Source: Muricoccus roseus (lineage in GTDB: Bacteria; Pseudomonadota; Alphaproteobacteria; Acetobacterales; Acetobacteraceae). Taken from it: 64,000 bases of DNA. The stretch covers positions 59,114 to 123,113 of the forward strand of contig NZ_FQZF01000017.1 in assembly GCF_900141905.1 (NCBI RefSeq), read 5' to 3'. This document shows positions 7,305-16,977 of this stretch, one piece after another. The position numbers and the translations under genes were made by a program. The notes under the pieces are model-generated. The model was not told where the DNA came from. It saw only the letters and a list, made by a program, of their open reading frames with translations, and ran no database searches. The first letter of the stretch is position 1. The number at the start of each line of letters is the position of its first letter.

Positions 7305-8495
7305 TCAGGCGCGGAGCAGCCCCGTCTTTGCCTCGATGGACCCGCTGCCGGGAAAGGCGGCCGCCACGGCGGCCTCGGGCAGTCCCAGATGATCGCGCAG
7401 CAGCCCCTTGGCCACGGCGCGCAGATCCAGGGTCGGGGCCAGGTCCCGCTTCTCATGCAGGCGCCCCTCGGCCAGGCCGGGCCAATCGGCCAGCACGCGC
7501 CCGCCAGCCACCGCACCGCCCAGCAGGAAGGCCGCGCCGGCCGTTCCATGGTCCGTGCCGTCATTCCCGTTCACCCGCGCGGTGCGGCCGAACTCCGTCA
7601 TCACCAGCACTGCCGTGCGCCCCCAGGCCGGGCCCAGCCGCAGGCGGAGGGCATCTAGCCCGTCATCCAGCTGGGCGAGGACCGAGCGCAGGCGATTCTG
7701 CTGCGCGTTGTGCGTGTCCCAGCCGCCGATCTCCAGCGCCGCCACCCTGGGGCCGCCCGGCGCCGCCATCAGGCGCCCGGCGGCGGCGGCCAGCTCCACG
7801 AAGCCGCCGCGCTGCTCCGGCGGGGGAACCACGCCCGCCGTAAAGCCGCGGGCGCGCAGCCCCTCCGCCACGGCCGGGCCGGTCAGCGGATCGGCATGGT
7901 TGAGCTCCAGGAGACGCGCATAGAGATCAGGTGAGGGGCGGTCCGGCCGGGCGGGCGCATACATGCCGACCGGCTCCGCCCCGCGCAGGATCAGCGGAAG
8001 GTCCGCGCCGATGGCGAAGCCCGGGCGATTTGCCCCTTCCTCATGGCCGGGCAGGCCGGCCAGGGCGCGGTTCAGCCAGCCCGAGGCCAGGCGCTGCTCG
8101 GCGCCGCTCTCCATCAGGTCCTGCGCCTCGAAATGGCTGCGGGAGCGGGTGGGCCCGCAGGCGGCATGGATCGGCATCAGCTCGCCCCCGCCGAACATCG
8201 CATGCAGCTTCGGCAGGCGGGGATGCAGGCCGAAGAAGCCGCCGAGGTCGAGGACGCCGCCTTCCTGGCCCGGTTCCGGCAGGGCGAGGGGGCCGCGCAG
8301 CCCCACCAGCTCCGGGTCGCCGTAGGGCTGCACCGCCGCCATCCCGTCCATCGCGCCGCGCAGCAGCACGACGACAAGCCGCGAATCACCCTCTGGTCCG
8401 GCGCCGAGGGCGAGCCGCGAGCGGCCGAGCGTCGCCAGGGCGGAGAGGCCGAGGAGCAGGCCGCGCCGGCCGATGCGGGGGAGATGTCCGCTCAT
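7305..8495 (-). CDS. DUF1501 domain-containing exported protein
   Basis: A 396-residue protein of the DUF1501 family, which is related in fold to alkaline-phosphatase/sulfatase-type enzymes but has no assigned activity. It begins with a twin-arginine-type signal (RIGRRGLLLGLSALATL), so it should be exported folded, possibly with a bound cofactor. Conserved stretches include VVLLRGAMDGMAAV near residue 43, the metal-site-like GGWDTHNAQQNRLRS near 255, and LVMTEFGRTARVNGNDGTDH near 300. It follows the DUF1800 gene with an ATGA overlap, and such pairs are common in bacterial genomes. The substrate is unknown. Confidence 0.85.
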   Translation of the reverse strand: MSGHLPRIGRRGLLLGLSALATLGRSRLALGAGPEGDSRLVVVLLRGAMDGMAAVQPYGDPELVGLRGPLALPEPGQEGGVLDLGGFFGLHPRLPKLHAMFGGGELMPIHAACGPTRSRSHFEAQDLMESGAEQRLASGWLNRALAGLPGHEEGANRPGFAIGADLPLILRGAEPVGMYAPARPDRPSPDLYARLLELNHADPLTGPAVAEGLRARGFTAGVVPPPEQRGGFVELAAAAGRLMAAPGGPRVAALEIGGWDTHNAQQNRLRSVLAQLDDGLDALRLRLGPAWGRTAVLVMTEFGRTARVNGNDGTDHGTAGAAFLLGGAVAGGRVLADWPGLAEGRLHEKRDLAPTLDLRAVAKGLLRDHLGLPEAAVAAAFPGSGSIEAKTGLLRA

Positions 8496-9814
8496 CGCCG
8501 CTGGAACTCGGGGCTGCCGAGGAGAAGGGTCAGGGCTTCGCGGTTCGAGGCGGCGCGCATCACCGCGAGCCGCGTCGGCTCAGAGGCGAGGGGGCCGAGA
8601 GTGAGGTCGAGCGCCTCCCGCGCGTCGCGCCGGGAGAAGACGCCGCTGATCATGTGCATGCGGTCGATCCGCAGCATCATCCCTTCCGCATGGATCCAGT
8701 CCGCCGCCCTGTCCGGCCAGCCATTGGGCCCGATGGGCGACCAGAGCGGCTGGCCGAGCGGGTTCAGGCTGTTCACGGCCATCTCGGCCCGCTCCGGCCC
8801 GGCGCCCATCGCCCGGAACGCGGCGAGGACGAGGTCGAAGGGGGCGCGCAGCTTGCCCAGCGGCGGGTCCCATGCCTCGGGGATGGAGACCAGCTCCCGT
8901 GACACCGCGCCGAGGTCGCCCCCGGTATCCCGCAGCACGCCATGGAGCCGCTCGACTGCCTCGGGCGGCGGATCGTCGGCGACGAAATGGCGCGCGAGCT
9001 TGCGGGCGAGGTGCCGGTGGGTGGCGGGGTGGGATGCCAGCCATTCCAGCGCCGCGTCGATCGAGTCCTCCCCGGGCGGGAAGGTCTTGCCGAGGACCGT
9101 CTTCTCCCCGGGCTGGTGGTTGGCGGCACGGAAGACGGTGCCGCGCGGGTCGCGCGCCTGCTCCACGCCCAGCCCGGTGAGGAGGCGGGAAAACTCGGTC
9201 ACGTCCTCTTGGCTGTAGCCGGCCTCGGGGGAAAGGGTGTGCAGCTCTAGGATCTCCCGCCCGAGATTCTCGTTCAGCCCCCGCCGGCTCCTGCGGCCGA
9301 AGGCGCTGTCGGGCCCGACGGAGGAGTTCTGGTTGAGGTAGAGCAGCATGGCCGGGTGCCGGATGGCGGCCTTCAGCAGCCCCGCGAAAGGGCCGGTCAC
9401 ATGCGGGCGGATCGCGCTGCGGAGATAGTCGCCGGCCAGGACGAAGACCGCGCCTTCCCGGCGGCTAACCGTGAAATGGTTCGCCCAGAAGGCCACCAGC
9501 CGCTCGCGGAAAGGGGTGGGCGTGCCGATCAGCCGGGCGAAGTAGGCCTCCGCCTCCGCAGTATAGAAGGCGACGCGGCGATTCGGCGTGCCGGGCGGCA
9601 GCGGGTTCCGCGTGTCCAGCTGCTGGATGGCCAGACCATCCGCCACGCTCGGCTCCTGCTCCCAGTCGCGAGGCGGCATGGCCTGGTCCGGCGGGGCGGC
9701 GAGCTGCGCCAGGAGAGCGGCCCGCGCCTCCTCGGGCCCGCCGGCGACAGGGGGCTGGTCGGGGCGCGGCCCCAGGCCGAAGCGCACCGCGGCGATGTGG
9801 CCGGCCGAAATCAT
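8492..9814 (-). CDS. DUF1800 domain-containing protein
   Basis: A 440-residue protein of the DUF1800 family. Characteristic segments are [11 protein letters not shown] near the N-terminus, [22 protein letters not shown] near residue 95, the [17 protein letters not shown] motif near 180, and [24 protein letters not shown] near 255. No clear signal peptide is seen, although the family partner encoded downstream is exported. The two genes overlap and are probably co-translated. The biochemical role of the pair is not established. The 414-base region upstream contains two inverted repeats that could control this gene. Confidence 0.85.
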   Translation of the reverse strand: MISAGHIAAVRFGLGPRPDQPPVAGGPEEARAALLAQLAAPPDQAMPPRDWEQEPSVADGLAIQQLDTRNPLPPGTPNRRVAFYTAEAEAYFARLIGTPTPFRERLVAFWANHFTVSRREGAVFVLAGDYLRSAIRPHVTGPFAGLLKAAIRHPAMLLYLNQNSSVGPDSAFGRRSRRGLNENLGREILELHTLSPEAGYSQEDVTEFSRLLTGLGVEQARDPRGTVFRAANHQPGEKTVLGKTFPPGEDSIDAALEWLASHPATHRHLARKLARHFVADDPPPEAVERLHGVLRDTGGDLGAVSRELVSIPEAWDPPLGKLRAPFDLVLAAFRAMGAGPERAEMAVNSLNPLGQPLWSPIGPNGWPDRAADWIHAEGMMLRIDRMHMISGVFSRRDAREALDLTLGPLASEPTRLAVMRAASNREALTLLLGSPEFQRR

Positions 9815-9845
9815 GGGGCCAGGCTAGCACCCCGGCGACGCCGGA

Positions 9846-9864
9846 TTCCAAGCACGGATTGGAA
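9846..9864. promoter_or_regulatory. Inverted repeat TTCCAA-N7-TTGGAA, possible operator
   Basis: Perfect six-base arms are separated by seven bases, 32 bp upstream of the DUF1800 start codon. The 19-bp spacing fits a dimeric helix-turn-helix regulator occupying one DNA face. No regulator gene is adjacent, so the binding protein is unknown. Confidence 0.4.
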
Positions 9865-9883
9865 ACGAAGCGTCACACCCGCG

Positions 9884-9909
9884 CCCCGCGCAGGGGCCCC
9901 TGCGCGGGG
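9884..9909. repeat. 26-bp perfect palindrome in the fusA upstream region
   Basis: CCCCGCGCAGGGG is followed directly by its own reverse complement, giving 26 symmetric bases with no spacer. In RNA it could form a very stable hairpin. In DNA it could be an operator or a cruciform. It lies 320 bases before the fusA start and about 70 bases from the DUF1800 start. Confidence 0.8.
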
Positions 9910-10228
9910 AATGCTTGCAAAATGCCGTCCGGCAGAGCATGTGTGCGCCCGCAGCAGGGGCGCGGCAGCGGCGCCCGGCGGCACCAGGCAGGCCGGTACG
10001 GAAGCGGGCGGGGCGACAGGATCGCCGGTGGCCCGCGAACCCGCATCCGGTTTGCCTCGCCGTGCGGCAACAGGGCGGTGCGGCCGGGGAAGCTCCCCGG
10101 CCAGGCCGCCGGAACCCGCGGCGTTGCCGCAAACCCACCTGTGGCGCTGCCGCAGACCCTTTCGCGGCCTAGCCGCAGAAATAAACGCGCGGACTTCCGA
10201 CAGGGGGCCGCGTCCGACGGAGGCCCAA

Positions 10229-12310
<2,082 letters not shown>

Positions 12311-12317
12311 TCCTGCG

Positions 12318-12351
12318 GGCCGGGGGCGGACCATCCAGTTCGCCCCCGGCC
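12318..12351 (+). terminator. GC-rich hairpin after fusA
   Basis: An 11-bp perfect stem (GGCCGGGGGCG with CGCCCCCGGCC) encloses a 12-base loop and starts eight bases after the fusA stop. It lacks a U-tract and may act with the following hairpin. Confidence 0.5.
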
Positions 12352-12367
12352 GAGGGACGATGTGCGA

Positions 12368-12405
12368 CGGCGCGGGCGAGGTGATCGCCCGCGCCGTTTG
12401 CGTTT
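12368..12405 (+). terminator. Rho-independent-type terminator of fusA
   Basis: A 12-bp perfect stem (CGGCGCGGGCGA with TCGCCCGCGCCG, loop GGTGA) is followed at once by TTTGCGTTT. This is the best terminator candidate between the converging fusA and MaoC-type genes. Confidence 0.65.
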
Positions 12406-12452
12406 CCGGCTTCCGACTTCTGGCGGGGTAGGCGGCGGTACCCGGGGCGGCC

Positions 12453-12902
12453 TTAACGCCTCAGATGGTGCAGCCCCGTCGCATCCAGCACGATCACCCC
12501 ATCCGCTACCCGGGTCGCCACATAGCGCAGCCGGGCGGAGCCGCGGTCCCGCCTGGCGCGGGAGGGCCTCACCTCGACCACCTCCACCGCGACGGCCACC
12601 TCCTCGCCGGGCCGCAAGGCGGCGGGCCAGCGCACATCCATGGCGGAACCGGCTAGGCTGATGTCCTTCAGAAGCGGGCTGGCCATCAGCATGCCGAAGC
12701 AGGCGGAAAGGGTATGCAGCCCCGCCGCCACCACCGTCCCGAAGATCGAATCCTGGGCGGCGTCCTCATCCAGGTGGAAGGGCTGCGGGTCGTAGCGGCT
12801 CGCGAAATCGCGGATCTCGTCCAGGGACAGGGTCAGCCGGCCCAGCTCGTAGCGGTCGCCGGGATGCAGCTCGTCGAGGGAGGTGAGGCGGGGCAGCGTC
12901 AT
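12453..12902 (-). CDS. MaoC-like (R)-hydratase / dehydratase
   Basis: A 149-residue single hot-dog-fold protein of the MaoC family, members of which hydrate enoyl-CoA thioesters. It carries the hydratase motif FASRYDPQPFHLDEDAA near residues 32-48 (Asp and His are the catalytic pair in R-hydratases) and GTVVAAGLHTLS near residue 55. It is monocistronic, between fusA and a divergent small membrane protein gene. The acyl-CoA substrate is unknown; a role in fatty-acid or polyhydroxyalkanoate supply is possible but not shown by the neighbours. Confidence 0.85.
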   Translation of the reverse strand: MTLPRLTSLDELHPGDRYELGRLTLSLDEIRDFASRYDPQPFHLDEDAAQDSIFGTVVAAGLHTLSACFGMLMASPLLKDISLAGSAMDVRWPAALRPGEEVAVAVEVVEVRPSRARRDRGSARLRYVATRVADGVIVLDATGLHHLRR

Positions 12903-12968
12903 GGCCCCCCAATAGCGCCGCGGCCCTCCCCCTTGAAGCCGGGGCCGGGCGGGGCGACATGCCACCCC

Positions 12969-13274
12969 ATGATCCAGGATCCGCACCGGCCCCCGGTTCT
13001 CGACATGACCCCGGAGGGGGAGTTCCGCGAACCGCCGCGCCCGCTGCGCGGTGGCTCCTGGCTGGACCGTGCGCTCCTGCGCCTCGGGGGCGTCGCGGTC
13101 CTCGCCACGGCGGTTGCCGGCGGCCTCGTGCTCGCGGCCTCGGCCGCGCTGCTCCTGGGGCTCCTCATCCCGGTGGCCATCCTGGCCGGGCTGGTCGGCT
13201 TCGTGTCGCTCTGGTGGCGCATGCGGCGCGCCGGTCGCGCCGGCATGCCGGGCTTCGTCATCATCCGGCGCTGA
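12969..13274 (+). CDS. Small membrane protein of unknown function
   Basis: A 101-residue protein starting MIQDPHRPPVLDMTPEGEF. It has a charged N-terminal third and one long hydrophobic region near residues 40-75 (GGVAVLATAVAGG, then ALLLGLLIPVAILAGLVGFV), enough for two closely spaced membrane helices. It ends in a basic tail (RMRRAGRAG...VIIRR). The Arg-rich end should face the cytoplasm. I do not recognise a family. It is divergent from the MaoC-like gene with a 66-base gap. Confidence 0.6.
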   Translation: MIQDPHRPPVLDMTPEGEFREPPRPLRGGSWLDRALLRLGGVAVLATAVAGGLVLAASAALLLGLLIPVAILAGLVGFVSLWWRMRRAGRAGMPGFVIIRR

Positions 13275-13282
13275 GCCTTGCC

Positions 13283-13663
13283 TTGGCTGCCGCCGGGTTC
13301 TCGCCCGATCCGGGCCGCCTCTATGAGGTAGGGCGGGACGGCCGCCCCTACACGATCCATCCCGATCCACCCGGCGCCGCGGAGGCGCGGGAGGCACTCG
13401 TCCGCCGCTGGTGGATCGGAGCCGTCCTGCTGAACGCGGCTGCGATGGGCCTTGCCGCAGGCAGTGCCTGGCTCACCCCCCGGGGCGTGGCGGCCTGGCT
13501 CGGCATTCTGCCTCTCCTGACCGCCCCTGTTTTGCTCGTCGCGCCCCTGCTCCGGCGTCGTGGGATCAGGACGCCGAGGCGGGTTCACCGGCACCGCCCG
13601 AGGGAGTTTCCGCCACCGGACGGCCCGGTCGATGGCCCTCAGGCCGGCCGGTCGATGCCGTAG
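13283..13663 (+). CDS. Hypothetical membrane protein
   Basis: A possible 126-residue protein beginning at a TTG eight bases after the preceding stop, with no good ribosome-binding site. It has a short soluble head (GFSPDPGRLYEVGRDGRPYTIHPDPPG) and then two hydrophobic segments (WWIGAVLLNAAAMGLAAGSAW and LGILPLLTAPVLLVAPLL) followed by an Arg-rich tail. The hydrophobic pattern supports coding, but the last 25 bases overlap the converging DUF2171 gene. Start and existence are both uncertain. Confidence 0.45.
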   Translation: MAAAGFSPDPGRLYEVGRDGRPYTIHPDPPGAAEAREALVRRWWIGAVLLNAAAMGLAAGSAWLTPRGVAAWLGILPLLTAPVLLVAPLLRRRGIRTPRRVHRHRPREFPPPDGPVDGPQAGRSMP

Positions 13664-14073
13664 GAGGTTTGGCCCGGCGGACCCGAGGCCTGACCGCTGG
13701 TCCCGTGTTCCCGCTCCCCTTTCGGGCCTCCATGGGCCTTTGCGCGGCTGCCATGCGGCCCATCCTGGGGCTGGCCGAGCGCCGTCTTCGCGTCAGGATC
13801 CAGGGAGAGGCGCTGCTGCATTTCCGCTTCGTCGATGCAGGCCTCTTTCGCCTGCTCCGCCGGCATGGAAAGCCGCACCACGCCGCCATCGAGCCCCGCC
13901 ACGGTGGTCAGGGGAAGGTAGCGATGCCTGCCGCCTGAGGCCGGATCGCTCTTCGTGAGCTTGATGAATTCGCCCTGGACACTGTCGACGGTCCCGAAGG
14001 GCTGGCCGTCGCTGCCGGTGACGGGCATGTGGTCCTGGATCTCGCCCGCGGCGAGCTTCGCTGCATTGGCCAT
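13639..14073 (-). CDS. DUF2171 domain-containing protein
   Basis: A 144-residue hydrophilic protein. The first 80 residues form a DUF2171 (PRC-barrel-like) domain: IQDHMPVTGSDGQPFGTVDSV, then EFIKLTKSDPASGGRHRYLP and VRLSMPAEQA. The C-terminal 60 residues are Gly/Pro/Gln/His-rich and probably disordered. Proteins of this type often sit near stress-associated genes, but no function is proven. A gene for a 69-residue hydrophilic protein lies 51 bases upstream on the same strand. Confidence 0.8.
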   Translation of the reverse strand: MANAAKLAAGEIQDHMPVTGSDGQPFGTVDSVQGEFIKLTKSDPASGGRHRYLPLTTVAGLDGGVVRLSMPAEQAKEACIDEAEMQQRLSLDPDAKTALGQPQDGPHGSRAKAHGGPKGEREHGTSGQASGPPGQTSYGIDRPA

Positions 14074-14124
14074 TCTGGAATCCTCGGCTGAAGCGGGGGA
14101 GGGCGCTGGAAGGCGTGGGGCGGC

Positions 14125-14334
14125 TTAGTGGCGCCCGGGCGAGGACCCATCCGCCTGGCTGGTCTGACCGCGCTTCCGGTTGTCGGGGGAGGGGTCCTCC
14201 CCTCTCAGCCGCGCATTCCCGACGATGTCAGCCGGGTCGCCGCCCGGCTTGCTGTTGCCGCCACCCTTGCTGTTGCCGGCATCCGGCATGTTGCCGGCAT
14301 GCTCCTGGTAGGCGCTCTTCCCTTTGTCAGCCAT
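14125..14334 (-). CDS. Small hydrophilic Gly/Asn/Asp-rich protein
   Basis: A 69-residue protein, MADKGKSAYQEHAGNMPDAG at its start, with a GNSKGGGNSKPGG run in the middle and a polar C-terminus. The start is supported by GGAGG six bases upstream. It has no cysteine, no membrane segment and very few hydrophobic residues, a composition seen in desiccation- or stress-protective proteins. I do not recognise a defined family. It precedes the DUF2171 gene on the same strand and may be co-transcribed with it. Confidence 0.7.
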   Translation of the reverse strand: MADKGKSAYQEHAGNMPDAGNSKGGGNSKPGGDPADIVGNARLRGEDPSPDNRKRGQTSQADGSSPGRH

Positions 14335-14521
14335 CGCCAGCCTCCTGCGCTTGGCCGTTGCAGCAGGAACTGAAACGCCGGGGGCCGGACGGGTTTTCAT
14401 CGGAACCCGCAATGCGAGTGCGTTGGCCTTGGCCACCCGAGGCCGGGGCTGGAGAGCCCGGAGGCTCCCCAGCGGAAGCAGGCCGGGAGAGGCGGGGCCT
14501 CTTCCCTTGGCCATGAATCTT

Positions 14522-15469
14522 TCAGGCGGCCCGGCTGGCCGTCGCGAGATCCGCGCGCTTGTCGAAACGCGCCACGCGGGAGAGCAGGTAGTCCACCTCG
14601 GCCTTCGCCGTGGCGGTCAGCCCCGCGCCCGGCCGGCGCTGCGCGTCGCTGGCCAGCACGCCGCGGCGCTTCAGCACATACTTCCGCACGGCCAGGCCGA
14701 CGCCCTGCTGCTGCTCGTAGCGGACCAGCGGCAGATGCGCGTCGAACAGGTCATGCGCCTCGTCCCGCTTGCCCTCGGCCTGCAGCCGGACGACGTCCGC
14801 CAGCATGTCGGGGAAGGCATAGCCCGTCATGGCGCCATCGGCCCCGCGCTCGCACTCGAAGTCGAGGAAGAGGCCGCCATTCCCGCAGAGGATGGAGATG
14901 CGCTTCATCGAGCCGTCCTTCTCGAAGCCGCGCAGCGCGCTGATCTTCTCAAGGCCGGGCCAGTCCTCATGCTTCAGCATCACGCAGGAGGCATGCGCCT
15001 GGACGATCCGCCGGATCACGGCGGGCGTCATCACGACGGTGAAGGTCAGCGGATAGTCCTGGATCACGAAGGGCACGTCCGGCCCGATCGCCTCCACCGC
15101 CTGGGCGTAGTAGTTCACGATCTGGTCGTCGGTGCGCAGCGTGTTCGGCGGCGCGATCATCACGCCCGCCGCGCCCGCATCCATCACGGCGGCCGTGAGG
15201 GACTTCATGGCCGCGAAGCCCGGGGCGGAGACGCCGACGATGATGGGGATGCCCGCCCGCTTGATCATGCGGGAGGCGATGGCGATCCCCTCCTCCTGAT
15301 CCAGCTTCGGGGCCTCGCCCATCTGGCCGAGCACGGTGATGCCGGTCGCGCCGCTCTCGACGAAGAAGTCGGTCAGCCGGTCGTTGGAGGCTTCGTCTAC
15401 CCGGCCATCGTCATGGAAGGCCGTGGGGGCGATGACATAGACGCCCTTGGCCTGCGTCAGGTCGGTCAC
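14522..15469 (-). CDS. Dihydrodipicolinate synthase family aldolase/dehydratase
   Basis: A 315-residue class I (Schiff-base) TIM-barrel enzyme of the DapA/N-acetylneuraminate-lyase family. Seen in order are FVESGATGITVLGQMGEAPKL (substrate-binding loop region), IIVGVSA, AGAAGVMIAPP, the FVIQDYPLT segment (catalytic Tyr region), and MLKHED, where Lys should form the Schiff base. The GTG start overlaps the RraA-like stop as GTGA. The true DapA of lysine synthesis is probably elsewhere. With an RraA-type aldolase upstream, a sugar-acid or keto-acid degradation role is more likely. Confidence 0.8.
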   Translation of the reverse strand: MTDLTQAKGVYVIAPTAFHDDGRVDEASNDRLTDFFVESGATGITVLGQMGEAPKLDQEEGIAIASRMIKRAGIPIIVGVSAPGFAAMKSLTAAVMDAGAAGVMIAPPNTLRTDDQIVNYYAQAVEAIGPDVPFVIQDYPLTFTVVMTPAVIRRIVQAHASCVMLKHEDWPGLEKISALRGFEKDGSMKRISILCGNGGLFLDFECERGADGAMTGYAFPDMLADVVRLQAEGKRDEAHDLFDAHLPLVRYEQQQGVGLAVRKYVLKRRGVLASDAQRRPGAGLTATAKAEVDYLLSRVARFDKRADLATASRAA

Positions 15470-16176
15470 GACTGCTGCTCCTTCTTCCAGGCCTCGTAGC
15501 GGGCCTTGTTCTCGGCATTGGGGGGATAGAGGCCGGGCAGGGACGCACCGCGCTCCACCTCGCCCATGATCCAGGTTTCCTGGCGCTCCTGCTCCACCGC
15601 GGCCTCGACCACGGCCTCCAGCAGGGCCTGCGGGATCAGCACCGCGCCATCCTGGTCCACCACCACCACATCGCCCGGGAACACGGCCACGCCGCCGCAG
15701 CCGATCGGCTGGTCCCAGGCCACGAAGGTGAGGCCGGCGACCGAGGGCGGGGCCGCCGCGCCGTTGCACCAGACCGGCAGGTTCGTGCCCAGCACGCCCG
15801 CGATGTCCCGCACCACCCCATCGGTGATCAGCGCGGCCACGCCCTTCTTCTGCATGCGCTGGCAGAGGATGTCCCCGAAGATGCCGGCGTCCTGCACCCC
15901 CATGGAATCGACCACGGCGATGCAGCCCTCCGGCATCGCCTCGATGGCGGCGCGGGTGGAGATGGGCGAGGACCAGCTTTCCGGGGTCGCCAGGTCCTCG
16001 CGGGCGGGAACGAAGCGGAGAGTGAAGGCCCGGCCGACGATGCGGGGCTGGCCCTCGCGGATCGGCTTGGTGCCGCGCATCCAGACGTTCCGCAGGCCCT
16101 TCTTGAGCAGGACCGTCGTCAGGGTCGCGGTGGAGACGCCTTCGAGCGCCGTCTTGATCTTCGGATCGAGGTTCAT
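15466..16176 (-). CDS. RraA-like / HMG-aldolase family protein
   Basis: A 236-residue member of the RraA fold family, which includes 4-hydroxy-4-methyl-2-oxoglutarate aldolase. Motifs are VGRAFTLRFVP near residue 47, MGVQDAGIFGDILCQRMQKKGVAA near 92, then ITDGVVRDIAGV (the G-x-V-R-D substrate/metal site) and the late PGDVVVVDQDGAVLIP signature. The start follows CCGGAGGAGA. It is translationally coupled to the DapA-like gene. Together they probably cleave or dehydrate a branched keto acid. Members without RNase E-inhibiting activity are common, so a name of RNase regulator would mislead. Confidence 0.82.
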   Translation of the reverse strand: MNLDPKIKTALEGVSTATLTTVLLKKGLRNVWMRGTKPIREGQPRIVGRAFTLRFVPAREDLATPESWSSPISTRAAIEAMPEGCIAVVDSMGVQDAGIFGDILCQRMQKKGVAALITDGVVRDIAGVLGTNLPVWCNGAAAPPSVAGLTFVAWDQPIGCGGVAVFPGDVVVVDQDGAVLIPQALLEAVVEAAVEQERQETWIMGEVERGASLPGLYPPNAENKARYEAWKKEQQS

Positions 16177-16308
16177 TCCGTCTCCTCCGGGATGCGCGGG
16201 GATGCCGGGCTTCGCGCGGCGAGCCATGCACGTCAAGCGCAGGCGGGGTGGGCGGGAAAGGTTTCTTCAAGGGTTGGAGACGGCGCGGCGCGGCACCATC
16301 TGCCGGGC

Positions 16309-16938
16309 ATGATCCGTACCGGTCGATTCATCGGGTTGGGCGCTGGCGCGCTGTTGGCGGGATTGTCCGCCCATCCGGGGGAGGCCCAGGCGCAGGAGCG
16401 CCGCTTCTTCCAGGTCACGCCGGGGCCCCGGTCGGTGGCCCCCCTTCTGGACACCAGGCCGGTCATGACCAGCGGCCAGAGCATCACGGTGATGGACCGC
16501 GCGGCCATCAACCGCTGGCTTTGCCCCAACGGGGGCAGGCCGGTGCGTGGCCGTCCCGGCCGTTGCGACGGCGCCGGCATGGCGCGTGGCGGCGGAGGCG
16601 GCGCGGCGCCGGATGTCGCGGGCTGGCATGCGGATCTTCCGCCTCCCACCCATCGGCAGATCGCCTGTCCCATCGGCACGGTGGCCACCCAGGCCCGCGC
16701 CAATCCCGGGACCGTCCGCTGCCTTCCGAAGGTGGATGAGGTGCGGCAGGCCAGCGCCCAGGCCGCGCCGCCCACCGAAACCGCCGAGGCGCGCGAGGCG
16801 CCGGTCCGCCCGGCGGCTGCCGCGGCGCCCAGCGCCCCCGCCCGTCCCGAGGGGGCGCGGAACGCGGAGGGCCGCCTGCCCGAGACCCGCGCCGAGGCCA
16901 CGCCGCCAACGGCGGCTGCGCCCGCCGCCGGCTCCTGA
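16309..16938 (+). CDS. Secreted protein of unknown function
   Basis: A 209-residue protein with an N-terminal signal peptide (RFIGLGAGALLAGLSAH, cleavage probably after AQA). The mature part has four cysteines arranged around CPNGGRPVRGRPGRCDG and ACPIGTVATQ...TVRC, which could make two disulfides in the periplasm. The last 70 residues are a low-complexity Ala/Pro/Glu tail. I do not recognise the family. It is divergent from the RraA-like operon and converges on the MsrQ-like gene. Confidence 0.6.
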   Translation: MIRTGRFIGLGAGALLAGLSAHPGEAQAQERRFFQVTPGPRSVAPLLDTRPVMTSGQSITVMDRAAINRWLCPNGGRPVRGRPGRCDGAGMARGGGGGAAPDVAGWHADLPPPTHRQIACPIGTVATQARANPGTVRCLPKVDEVRQASAQAAPPTETAEAREAPVRPAAAAAPSAPARPEGARNAEGRLPETRAEATPPTAAAPAAGS

Positions 16939-16977
16939 CCGCCCGTTTCAGGGACTGAGCCCGCCCCCGCACCGGAG

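Larger units (their letters stand above)
9815..10228. other. Divergent intergenic region upstream of fusA and the DUF1800 gene
   Basis: These 414 bases lie between two divergent genes. No coding sequence, tRNA or small protein with a plausible start was seen. The part next to the DUF1800 gene holds a TTCCAA-N7-TTGGAA inverted repeat and, about 20 bases further on, a 26-bp perfect palindrome. The part next to fusA ends in a GGAGG ribosome-binding site. It probably contains both promoters and a structured leader, though no textbook -35/-10 pair could be fixed. Confidence 0.6.

Noticed and set aside
9356..10228. A 984-codon open frame that extends fusA upstream by 291 codons
   Set aside because: The extension overlaps the DUF1800 gene on the other strand, has biased Arg/Gly/Ala composition and contains the palindrome. 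GGAGG before the GTG at 10229 sets the real EF-G start.
14522..15469. DapA of the lysine pathway
   Set aside because: Although the fold is the same, the gene is coupled to an RraA-like aldolase and far from dapD and dapE, and the sequence lacks a clear lysine-pathway DapA context.
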